Assembly (NCBI GenBank): GCA_958295665.1
Contig: OY282558.1
Span: 33,315,045-33,379,044, forward strand
DNA length: 64,000 nucleotides
From: Tipula vernalis
Taxonomy: Eukaryota > Arthropoda > Insecta > Diptera > Tipulidae
Direction: 5' to 3'
Part shown: positions 32,946 through 43,082 of the stretch, one piece after another
How the letters are laid out: each line of letters starts with the position of its first letter
Numbering within the stretch: position 1 is the first letter of the stretch
Notes under the pieces: generated by a model
What the model saw: only the letters and a program-made list of their open reading frames with translations
What the model was told of the DNA's origin: nothing
The model's database searches: none
Translations under genes and position numbers: made by a program

Positions 32946-34305
32946 TTAATTAAGAATTGTATTTTGAGCAATTCTCTTTAAATACTCTGTTTTATCAAGT
33001 CTCTCTCGTTTCTCCATAGTTTTTTTAATTCGTTTATTTTTTGTTATTGTGTATTTTTTTTTAGGTTGCTGTTCCCCATTTTTAATTTTCTCCACACGAT
33101 GTTTGGCCACAATAAGCTCATTTGAAAGGTTTTGTATCAGCTTATACAACCCAGCATAGCGTTTTCCCACAACAACTTTTAGACGACGGTGCCATGCTTC
33201 TACACTATTCTGGGTCCGCGGAAAACACTCCGTGCCTGTTTCTGCACTCCCTACAGTCCAAAATTGAGGGTTATATTTAGGCCGTTGATTTAAATCTCCT
33301 ATGTTAGTTGATTGCTTAAGCTGCAGTAATAACTGGCCACTTCGTTTGGTGGCACAAACGCGAGACTTTTGAGCATACGGAGTTGTAAAGAAAAATCCTC
33401 AGAAGTACCGTACTTGGCTGCTAATTTACTTTTTTGGACTTTACGCCAAATAATTTGCCCAAAATGGAATAGGCAGCCCTTAAACGATGTCTGAGGAAAA
33501 AAACCTTTGCCGACGAAACAATGGCTTTTTCAAAATCACACAAAATTCTTTGTGGATTAATGTTGATTTCATTCTCAAGGCATATTTTCCTTAATTTAAA
33601 AAACATTTGGTCGTAACATTTCTTTGTTTTTTTACTCATTAAGCAAAAAACTAGTGGTACTATTTCCCCTTCAATGTTTCCATGTATAGAAAACAGTTGC
33701 CGCATTATGGAAGGAACTACATCGAAAGTTCCATCCATAATCCAACAACTGCATTCTGAAAGTAGCTTTAATGAGGAGATGGTGCCCAGTAAAATAATTT
33801 TGTCTTCCTCACAAATTTCTTCGTTTAATACATATAACTCTCCTTCGAGATATCGAAGTTGTTGAGGAATATCAATCTCTTCCAAACTGTTGGGCTCATT
33901 CGTGGTACCAGCACGCGCACGATGAATCTTATTTTTTTGCGACTCTTTACTAGGCAGATATACCCGTGATTCGCTAGATGTAGCAACAATTGCCTCTGTA
34001 ATTATACAGGACGGTGGTAGATCGGTATTTTTAGCCCTAGATTTTATATTTTGGTTGGTTTCTGCAATAACTTTTTCATTGGTGATTGGTGCATGGGAAT
34101 GTACGGATGGTGGTTTAATCACTTGATGTTTATTATTTAAGAAACATGTTACAACGCGCACATTACAGAAACATTTCTGATGCTGGCTGCATTTCCAATT
34201 AAACGTTTTTTTCGTTTTTCGCCCTAAGTGATAACTATACCCGTCGATGAATAATTTATCTTTGCCTTTATTGGAGACAACTTACTGTTGAAATATTCAT
34301 TTCTA
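32946..34305 (-). pseudogene. MULE transposase with FLYWCH-like zinc finger
   Basis: On the minus strand, 34305-34080 encodes a FLYWCH-type finger: F and Y in LFIDGYSYHLG, the W.C pair in NWKCSQHQKC, and HSHAP at the end. The main frame (33421-34161) then has the MULE catalytic core: MDGTFDVVP with the first aspartate, QLFSIHG, PLVFCLMSKK and CDFEKA with the second. Below 33421 the product continues in broken frames (FHFGQIIWRKVQKS, LAFVPPNEV) to a basic C terminus at about 32946. At least one frameshift near 33440 and several stops in 33170-33420 disable it. Confidence 0.8.
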
Positions 34306-34557
34306 GAGAGTAATACAGTTAACTTTAATATAAAATACTATAAAAATAATCATTAATAGTACTTACTTGTGTATTATGATATGCAAAAATTTGCGAAACA
34401 AGCGAAACTAGAATTATGTTACGATCGATGGAAACGTTATGTTACGATAAGGAAAATTGGTAACTTTGATTTCATTTTTACTGTTCTTGTATTGCCACTT
34501 GCAATTACCACAATACAGTATAATTGAATTACAACTGATTTGTTATCTCGCATAATA

Positions 34558-34611
34558 TTTTTCCGCACATTTATCGAATCGCGCGCGAGATTCGATAAAT
34601 GTGCGGAAAAA
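34558..34611. repeat. Perfect 23-bp stem hairpin in the MULE
   Basis: TTTTTCCGCACATTTATCGA plus ATC pairs without mismatch to 34589-34611 around an 8-base GCGCGCGA loop. It sits between the transposase start and the right inverted repeat. Its GC-rich loop stands out against the AT-rich surroundings. Confidence 0.9.
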
Positions 34612-34691
34612 TAGTATGCAACATTTTGTAATGCAACATTTTGTATGCAACAATTTGTAATGCAATATTACATACCCAACCCCAAATTGCT

Positions 34692-35639
34692 ATGTGAAGT
34701 TATGCCGTCCCAAAGATTATTATTTCAAAAATTTGAAGAGTTGAAAAAGGAATTCGAATAAATTAAGCAGGAAAATAAAAAATTAACGGTGCTGTTTTTT
34801 CACTGAATAATTGGTTCAAAATTATCCTAATAAACAAACAAATAGCAAAGCCAATCAACCAGAGTTAGCCACTTAATAAGAAATAGTAAAGATAAAAAAC
34901 AACGTATCCAAAATAAGCATATACAATTTGTTGAACTAAAACGTAACCACTCAATTTAGAAATCAAGACAAAGTGGATCCAAAGCGTTAACTTTAAGTCT
35001 CAAAATTTGTTCCTAATACAACAGAAAATTGTATAGCAGACATGGTTAAAGCATATTTGGGAACAGCTACAAAGAGAAGTGGCTACAATTATTCGAAAAA
35101 CACTAAGCTAGAGGATGTAGAATATATTTGTCTTAAAGTAGGAATATTTGAAAAATTGTAACAACGGGCTCTAAGTTCGGGTAATCGGCCAACAGGAATA
35201 TTCCACCAGCGACAGTCAATAAAATTGGAAATTACGTGAACGAGAATTTTTTGAATGACCCCATTTTATCAAATTTGGCATTCCCCCAAGTTTCTGTTCT
35301 TGGTTTTATTTTGCTTATAGTTAGTTAGTTTGTAGTTTACTTTGATTTGACTGTCACGGAACTAAAAACTATGTAAACTCATTTCGATAAGGAAATTCAG
35401 AAAACTAAGGTAAAGCATCGAAGTTTCATTCCCGAGATTTTTTATGATGCACATAATTCTAATTTACGTAATTGCAGCAGTTTATGCATTAAAATTGAAA
35501 GTTTAAATTGGAAATACGTCACGTTTTGTTTTAATTTTATTTTTTTTGTTTTTTAGAATACAGCTGCTGCCCTGTTTCAATGCCTGTAAAATTTTACTTT
35601 TATAACCTATATGTTTTTAAAGTCTTAAGATTATGTAGT
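34692..35639. other. No gene recognised
   Basis: Broken open stretches such as the one near 35020-35160 may continue the transposase-like relic seen left of the MULE, but no motif can be named. Confidence 0.4.
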
Positions 35640-36110
35640 CACTACACATTGTGCGTTTTCCAAGAAATTGTTCTGGAGCGACGAATTGAAGTTTAGTTTG
35701 TTTGGGTCTGTTTGGCAGAAGTGCGAAAAATAAACAACTTCATTCCAGATACACTATTAAGACCGTAAAGCAAGGGTATCATGGAAAACGTGATTGAACC
35801 TTATTCCTTTGAAAACATGCCGGTTTCATTATTTTTCAATAGGATAATGATCTTAAACACACTGCAAAGTTAGTGGTATTGGTTTAGTGATCAAAAAATT
35901 TATATTTTGGGTGTGAATCCCTGACTTTAACCCAATCGGAATAACCAAAGGTATTCCACCAGGATATTCCACTTGACTGAATTGACTGATAGTAAAATTA
36001 AAGGAAGACAAAAATATACATTTGCTGGATGGGCGAATGAAACAAATACCCTTCTCAGTCAAAAAATATTTGTTTCTGTAGTAGTGTGACTGCAATAAAA
36101 AGTATCAAAT
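35640..36110 (+). pseudogene. Tc1/mariner-type transposase relic
   Basis: Motifs in order across frames: FWSDELKFSLFGS near 35670 (the first acidic motif region), DNDLKHTAK near 35853 (the second catalytic aspartate as in QDNDPKHTA) and PDFNPIG near 35931 (the SPDLNPIE motif). The order and spacing fit Tc1 transposase. The N-terminal DNA-binding part was not found and stops are numerous. No inverted repeats were identified. Confidence 0.72.
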
Positions 36111-37199
36111 TGAGGATATTTTCTAGCAGTCACACTAACACACATGCATAAAATTAGCAATATGATCAGTGCTGTCGAAGTGAGTACGATCGGAGTACAT
36201 GTACTACTTTCGCCTAGTGCTTACTCCTATACTCTGCTCATTCATTTTGTACTACCGCTGTTCTAATAACTGTTATACTAATACATAATACTTTTACAAA
36301 ATATTTTAACCTATCGGCTTTTGCTTGCAATAATTATAATATTCTGGGAGATAGCTGACTTTTTCATAAAGCATTTTTTCAAATCTAATTTATAATAGTT
36401 TCTGTCATTCTCCAGTAAAAACCCATAAAATGGTTCTCTTGCATTAATGTGTCAGCCACTTTAGCAGACAATATCAATTCAAACATGTCAAATTTCCGAA
36501 CTAAATTACTCCAATTTCACAATGCTTTTCCTTCAGAATCTGAAGATTTATTGGTAAAATTTATAAAAACATAATTCCGAGTTTTTTACAACTTATAAAA
36601 ACATCAAGGCGATCTGTATGGGTACCATGTAAACTCAAACATGACAGTGATTACCAGATTTTATCAAAAAACTTTTAACTGGTTTGGCCAAATATTCACC
36701 TGAATACAAAAATTAAATTACCCAACAAATTATGTGGTCATTTAGCTTTACCGCACAAAAACGATATGTGGGAATCTGGATTTACAATATTCTCAAATCC
36801 TTTCTTAAGCTTAGAGTACGACCTCTATATAACAATAATACTGTAAGATAATTTCTGCCGTCACTTAACCTTTCCAGACTAGAAAGTTGTATGGAAGTCT
36901 GGATTTATGCAGTCTGATATGGGAAATTTCATTCGTCCAATACGCCTTAACATCAATATTCTCAAATCCTTTGCTTACATTTGAATAAAATCCTGTTCCC
37001 CATGCATCTTTCTTGTCTGGTAAGGTTAAATTCTGACACCAGAAATTGTCTTTCAGTTTTATTTTGGCATTATCCTTCTCGCCTATGCAGGATCTAGATA
37101 TAAATAGGTTGACAGACGTTCAGGTTTCTCTATACCTGTTTTGATTTTTCAAACTTCTGTGTTAAATTTATTAGCGGCAATTTCACCAAATTTTAATTA
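36111..37199. other. No gene recognised
   Basis: Non-coding, moderately AT-rich; no repeat boundary or motif stands out. Confidence 0.4.
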
Positions 37200-38340
37200 G
37201 GAGTCCAGCTCAAACGAATGGCTCAAACAATTCTTCAGGATGTGATATAATATGTTGAAGGTTAGGAACTCATTATATCGAATGGGCGTAATATCTCTGA
37301 AATAAAATATCACTAAAATACATGGACAAATGTGTGTATTTTATTAGGTGCTGGGGCAGGAGAAAATTGTCTGGATTGGCTGTGTATTGAAAACCAAAAT
37401 TGTTAAATATAATTTTTGATTTATGGTATCGATCAAAATGCTATTAGTACGAATAGTGTTCCAAAATATTTCTTGTCGGTGAACCATGTTTTATTTTAAA
37501 AATTCTGATTCCAACCCTACCTTACGACAGATATTTTTTTCAGGACCTGAAATAACAGGTTTTATAATAGGAACTATTTATAGAATTTACAAAATATTGC
37601 AGATAATAAATTTCACTCAACAAATGTTCTTGTTCCATCCATTTGTTGCTGGAGACTGAGAAGATGTATATACAAGTTAATTTGGTGAATATGATTTGTG
37701 ATTTAAAACTTCAACCCAAAAATATCCTAAATTTGAACATTGGTTTAATTAAGAAATCCGATTCCACATTATTAAATAAATTAATAATTAATAAATTTTA
37801 TAAATGGAACTACTTAAAGAATCGACTTAAGCTATTAAATCTCAGATTTAAATTCTATTAAAATGCATCCACAAACATACCATCTAGTTCCATTTGAAGC
37901 TGGAGACGTACGTAGTACAGTGCCTGGATTGGTTGTTTATGTAAAAATAAGAAAAAATGGTCAAACAATATTTCTAATAAATGGCTTCTCCCAAAATGCC
38001 ATTAGTTATATTTCGCAATATTTCTTGGATCAGGTTCTTTGAGTGTCAATAATTCGGTTTTATATTAGGAACTACTGATAGAATCGGCTTAATAACTCAG
38101 ATGTAAAATTTCACTAAAATCGCTTGACCAAATCCATTTGGTGCTGGAACCTGGAAATGTAGTAAAGGCCTGCAGTGTTTATGAAAGTAAAAAACAAATT
38201 TTTCTTTAGCAAATCTAATTTTCCCAAATTTTTTTCTAATATCCAAAATGTTATTATAGTCTCTTGCAATATTTAATGTATTCTGGCCATGGTTTATTTA
38301 AGAGTCTCATATTAGACATGTCTGAATTAGCATATCTGCC
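37200..38340. repeat. Degenerate tandem/dispersed repeat array
   Basis: Three diverged copies of a module starting GGAACT..T.ATAGAAT and running into AAATTTCACTAAAAT occur at about 37266, 37569 and 38068. Related segments (TGCTGGAGAC, CAATATTTCTTG) recur between them. Spacing of roughly 300 and 500 bp suggests an old tandem array with indels. No coding sense. Confidence 0.55.
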
Positions 38341-39256
38341 AAAATTACGCTTTTGAAAATGAAAAGGGTTCGAAATTAAAGTTGCTTTAAGATAAGTTTT
38401 TTAGTTACCGCGTGAAACCTAGGTAAAAATAGCTAAAAATTAAACATTTCGCTTACGGTTTCGCTGATCGGTACTTTTCTCTACGAGAAAAATTTGAAAA
38501 TCTCAAAACTATAATCTAAAAATATCTGTGAATTCGTGGATAGTTGTGGCGATCTTAAAACAGTTTTAATATTCAAATTTGGCTCAAAAGCTAAAAACAA
38601 TTTTAGTGTAATTTGCTGTATCTAGGTTTTTGTTTAACACAAAACACCAACAATTATTTATGTCTAAGGTGCAACTATTGTATTTCCTATGTACTCCCTT
38701 CTGGCTACAAATATTCCCCTGAAAATTTGAAACGTACTCCGTTCAATGTTTTCAAAGCGACAGCACTGAATATGATGAGAAATATTTCCCGCACACTAAT
38801 TATTTTATGGTTATTATATTTTTATAGCGTTTCTCCTTAAATTTTGCTTTAAAAAGTAAAACTAAAAAACAAATGAAGTTTTTTTTGGTAGAGATTTTTT
38901 TAATTTTTACGGAAAATATACTAAAAAAGATAATTCTGATATGAGTATTAATAATATTTAATTTTTTTTTTAGATAATTTTGAGACGTAAAACTAACCGA
39001 ATTAATAGTAATATTTAATTTTTGTTAATAATTATTGATTATGTTTTTGTGTGCTGTCAAAATTTCTCCTGAAAATTTTGCTATAACAAACAAAAAAACG
39101 TTGTCTTTGTCTATTACATAGAGTTTCGAATTTTTTCTCGTTTCCTCTTTTTTACGATCAGTCAATTTTTCTAGTGGAATAGCACCTTTAGAAGGAGAAG
39201 TCGAGCAAGTATTAAAAAATAAATACTCCAGGAATTCAGAGGAGCTGTTCCATCAT
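38341..39256. other. No gene recognised
   Basis: AT-rich DNA without supported features. The open frame at 38613-38840 has no recognisable motif. Confidence 0.4.
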
Positions 39257-39595
39257 AGACTGTTTATTTTGAAAGTGGTGTAAGCCCATATTTAATTTTT
39301 TTATTTTAACTGTAAATTGTTTACCGATAAAAAGGTTATACTAATATACATATCTCTATATTGACGATTGGAAATATAGAGAAAGCACTACCTATCGGAA
39401 TAAAGCAAAGCTGTAACGACAACCAAAAATTAGCATCAGCGCTCGCAGAACGACTAAAATATGGTATAGTGGAAATTTTTTGAAGCCGAGTATCCCCAAA
39501 TGTTTTTTCTAAAATCACGTCTCCAATCGTCAATTGTTATCATTAATTTATGTAATTTTTTTTTTTACATGGCACCACTTTCAAAATAAACGGTC
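39257..39595. mobile_element. MITE, 339 bp
   Basis: A 23-bp inverted repeat (GACTGTTTATTTTGAAAGTG at the left, one mismatch at the right) bounds the element. An inner inverted pair TTGACGATTGGA/TCCAATCGTCAA lies at about 39360 and 39522, so the whole unit can fold back. The TSD is unclear. Confidence 0.7.
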
Positions 39596-39954
39596 CATAT
39601 CAAAACGTTCTACCTTAAATAACAAAGTCTAGACATTAATGGAGCACGAAATTTAGGGGCCTATGTACCTAGGCGTTAATCCACTCCTGAACATCTTGCA
39701 TAAACCATGTCATTTTCTCCTGTTCCTATTAGTGTTATATAATAAAATGTTGCAGCTCCAAATAACTTGCTGAAGTAAAATTTTCCCGAACAACAATCAT
39801 TACAATACCTATAATTGATAAAGTAAACCAAACAGTTACCTTTTGAGGGTGTAGAAATTCATGGAGTTTGCTGGGGTTTTCTGTATTCAAATATCTTTGA
39901 TTTTGTTTGTTTACGTGAGCCGAGAGGTAGAAGTGTGCTTCACCTCTTGAAGAT

Positions 39955-40899
39955 TAGGGAAGGCAATTATTCGACTTTTTTACTATCCGGGTATCGAATA
40001 GTAAATGTTCAAAATAACCGGTTAACCGATTAATTGACAGGACAAAATTAAAACAAAAATATGTTTAATTGATTTTTTCGGCTTTTTTATAGATAAATAT
40101 ATTAATTGTTCATGACAATCCCAATATTTTCGATTTGGTAAATAAGAAAAATAAAGAGGCCAATCCCTCATAACATATGGTATATCTACTGAAAAAAGTA
40201 GAAATATCATCCCCCTCCCTGGTAGGGGAGCCTTGATTTTCTTAAAATAATATTTTAAGAAAAGGCATTTAATGATTTCGAATTTACTTTCGAGCGTATC
40301 TTCGTTGCAAATTAGATGCGACTGAGAACATCGCTCTTTTACTGTTTACGTTGGTTTAATAGTCATCAATCCTTGGTATAATTGTTCCAATAAATCTACC
40401 CTTTTTCTGCTTAAATCAAATGATTTGAATTCATTTTTTACATTACAATTCTCTGAGCGAGTACGAACATCTCCAATTGAACTGATTGCTCTGTGCAATT
40501 CTTGATTTAGACGATCATGGTGCATGCTGGAATTTATATTTAGATCGACATCGTTATCCGATTCAGATGAATTCGAATTTTCGCTGTTTACAGTTCCACT
40601 ACCGTTGCGACTTTGTTCGAATATATCGCTTATATATAATATAAGTATCATTAAGGTTTGGGGCAACCCATAATTTGTAATAGTATAACATAAATTTAGA
40701 CGTGATTATCGACTTCATTACCAAATTATATTACATATAGAGATGACTTGACAGGAAAACAATTTCATTTTTAAATTTTATTATTTAGGAAACTAAACCA
40801 AACTGATATTTAAAAATAATCCTATTCGAGTTGATTACCCGGTTATTCGAATAGTCAAATTTTGCTAAAATTACCCGGTTAACCGGTTTGCCATTCCTA
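39955..40899 (-). mobile_element. hAT-superfamily transposon, internally deleted
   Basis: 945 bp with short inverted ends TAGGGAAGGCAA and TAGGAATGGCAA. Flanks TTGAAGAT and CTCAAGAT agree at 6 of 8 positions, consistent with an aged 8-bp hAT duplication. Subterminal CCGGTTAACCGG palindromes occur near both ends. Only the transposase C-terminal end survives inside. Confidence 0.72.
40220..40666 (-). pseudogene. hAT transposase C-terminal (dimerisation) fragment
   Basis: The minus strand encodes an acidic/Asn-Ser linker and then RVDLLEQLYQGLMTIKPT, the start of the hAT C-terminal dimerisation motif. Past a stop the FSVAS-like and LKYYFK segments that normally follow are readable in other frames down to about 40220. 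The catalytic RNase H-like core and BED finger are deleted. Confidence 0.65.
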
Positions 40900-41142
40900 C
40901 TCAAGATGTAATCTCAGTTTAGGAGTTCCAAAAAGTTTTGCGCCAAAGCAAGATGATTCACTTGATTTTTTATGCTCGATACTTGTGCGGGAAACTTAGG
41001 AACACTGGACAGTTTTTCGATGTTGATTTTTAACTGTGCCGAATATTTTAAATTTCTTAACCAACCTAAATATGACAGATCTACTGGGCGATACTTGTTG
41101 AAATTGTGCTTGATATTGCCGCTTTATTTCTTCTTTTACAAT

Positions 41143-41312
41143 GGGCGCTTTCAGCTTGGCCAACCGTTGGCAACATGTTGAGTAAAATAATCATGATGTT
41201 TTCTGAATGCAACCGATTCATCGAAATTTTCATGGCAATATGATAAAGCGAATGTCAATTTTTTCATCAGTAAGTTTACAATGTCAACATGTTGTGGGAA
41301 CTGAAAGCGCCC
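41143..41312. mobile_element. Small MITE with GGGCGCTTTCAG ends
   Basis: Both ends read TGGGCGCTTTCAG inward, with a second inverted match CAACATGTTGA further in. About 170 bp, non-coding. The GGGCGC start recalls the 31.6-kb MITE. Confidence 0.65.
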
Positions 41313-41440
41313 ATTAATGAAGATTTTTTGTTCTTTGGAAAATACAGTACTGATTTTTATTAACTTAAAAAGCAAAGCCATCTTTGATAAATAAAAAATA
41401 ATTAAATTAAAGACGAATCGCGGTTTAAATAGGACATCCT

Positions 41441-41643
41441 GCACCCTGATTCTATAAAAAATAAGATAATGTGTAAATGGGTAAACTTGTGAAAAGCAAA
41501 GCTTACTTTTATGAGTTTGCAATTTCTCGGCTTGACTTACTATTAAAATAATATCGATAAATTTGAAACTCATAAAAGTAAGCTTTGCTTTTCACAAGTT
41601 TACCCATTTACACATTATCTTATTTTTTATAGAATCAGGGTGC
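41441..41643. mobile_element. 203-bp MITE with 78-bp perfect inverted arms
   Basis: Positions 41441-41518 are the exact reverse complement of 41566-41643, with no mismatch in 78 positions, around a 47-bp loop. The ends begin GCACCCTGATTCTATAAAAA. Perfect arms imply recent insertion or recent gene conversion. Confidence 0.9.
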
Positions 41644-41805
41644 TGGGTGCTGATTCTCTAAAATTTAAGATAATTTGTAAACGTGAAAACTTGTAAAAAG
41701 CAACGCTTTCTTTTATGAGTTTGAAATTTTTCGATAAGACTACCACTAAAATAATACTGCTAAACTGCTTACGTTGCATTGAGATTAAATGCGGAATCAG
41801 TAAAA
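41644..41805. repeat. Diverged partial copy of the 203-bp MITE
   Basis: Immediately after the perfect hairpin, GTGCTGATTCTCTAAAATTT and what follows repeat the left arm and loop in the same order but with many substitutions; the right arm is missing or unrecognisable. Confidence 0.65.
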
Positions 41806-42778
41806 TAGGACTGTCCCACATGTTTCAAATGACTGTTTATCACGCTTTGTACAGCATCAAGTTCCTGAATTCCAGAAAGATCACGAGTTGAAAACCTTTT
41901 TACAATATTTGTTATACTAGTGGTCTCGTAGAATTTTGTAGGTCTATGAGTACTGTCGATTTGTCTTGTGACAACAACAAAAAATGCCCAAATTCAATTA
42001 GGCCTATTATAGGATTCTCTTCCGAAATGTATTTACGAATTTATAAAAAAAAAGTGGACACAAACAAAGAACTCATAAGAAAAATTACGTAAATGGCATA
42101 TAATTGTGTCCTACTTGGAAGAATTTAACACATAGGACAAAATAGAAATAAAACACCCAAAAAATAACAAGGTTTTGTACTGTAAGAGATGACGCCAATT
42201 TTGATCAAAAATTCTGAGAGAACATGGTCAAAAAAAATGGTCTATAGGACCAGAGGGAACTCATTTAAATCATGCGGCTCTATACATCCAGGGCAACTGT
42301 TGTTGTAACTTGTCAAGAAAATATGCTTTATGTTTTTCTTTCTCCTTTCTTTCGCTTGTGAAGGATGTATGCAAAACAAATCCAAATGTAAGCCAGATTC
42401 CATGCATTTCTATAGTATTTAAATATGAAATTTGAATCGATTCTGACAAATTGAATTTATGTTGTTTTTGTGTTATTAAAAGGGATGTCGTAATAAAATA
42501 ATCGATTAATGTGTTTTAGGTTAAAAACACCTGAGAAACCTGACCGAATTTCCGGAAACATCAAGCCCCCACCAACACGACGTTTAGAAATTGAGTTGTT
42601 TTGATATGTCTTCTTAGTTTACAGACACTTCAGTTCGGACCTCAAACTTTAGGAACTAATTAGCATCTTTTCATTCTAATTTTGGTTACTGTTGGCATTA
42701 ATTGTAATTCATTACAGGGCAGCACCCATCACAGATCAAACTCCTGTAATCTTAGTGGTAGGATCGCGGAAATGCTTC
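41806..42778. other. No gene recognised
   Basis: Non-coding. A short stretch near 42680-42770 just before the LINE tail is less AT-rich but carries no motif. Confidence 0.4.
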
Positions 42779-42818
42779 ATTTATTTATTTATTTATTTTA
42801 TTTATTTATTTATTTATA
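42779..42818. repeat. (TTTA)n tract, LINE 3' tail
   Basis: About 40 bases of TTTA repeats with one irregular unit, read as (TAAA)n at the 3' end of the minus-strand LINE. Confidence 0.8.
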
Positions 42819-43082
42819 GTATTTTATAAATAATTTAGTATTAAAAGGAAAAGCACACATGGAAACAAAGCAATCGAAACAAAAAAAAAATAATGAAGTT
42901 GCTTCCATTAGGCATAAAAACCTCTTAAATTTTTTCAAACAATTTCCACCTCATGCTTACACATTCTATTTTGAGCAGAAGCTCATTTACAATAAAATGT
43001 ACAGCACGAGGTGAAATAATATTAAAAATTAACAATTATAACATAGTTAATAAAAATAAATTAAAAAACTACGTATTGCCCA

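Larger units (their letters stand above)
32724..34682 (-). mobile_element. Mutator-like element (MULE) with 9-bp TSD
   Basis: 1959 bp bounded by a 9-bp duplication CAAATTGCT (32715-32723 and 34683-34691). Inverted ends start GGGATCGGTATAAAATATTG on the left and GGGTTGGGTATGTAATATTG on the right, followed on both sides by tandem AAAATGTTGCA subterminal motifs. The 9-bp TSD is typical for MULEs, and the transposase remains agree. A 54-nt perfect hairpin lies just inside the right end. Confidence 0.88.

Noticed and set aside
40022..40210. 62-codon minus-strand frame within the hAT
   Set aside because: Lies past the transposase C-terminal remnant in AT-rich subterminal DNA; no motif.
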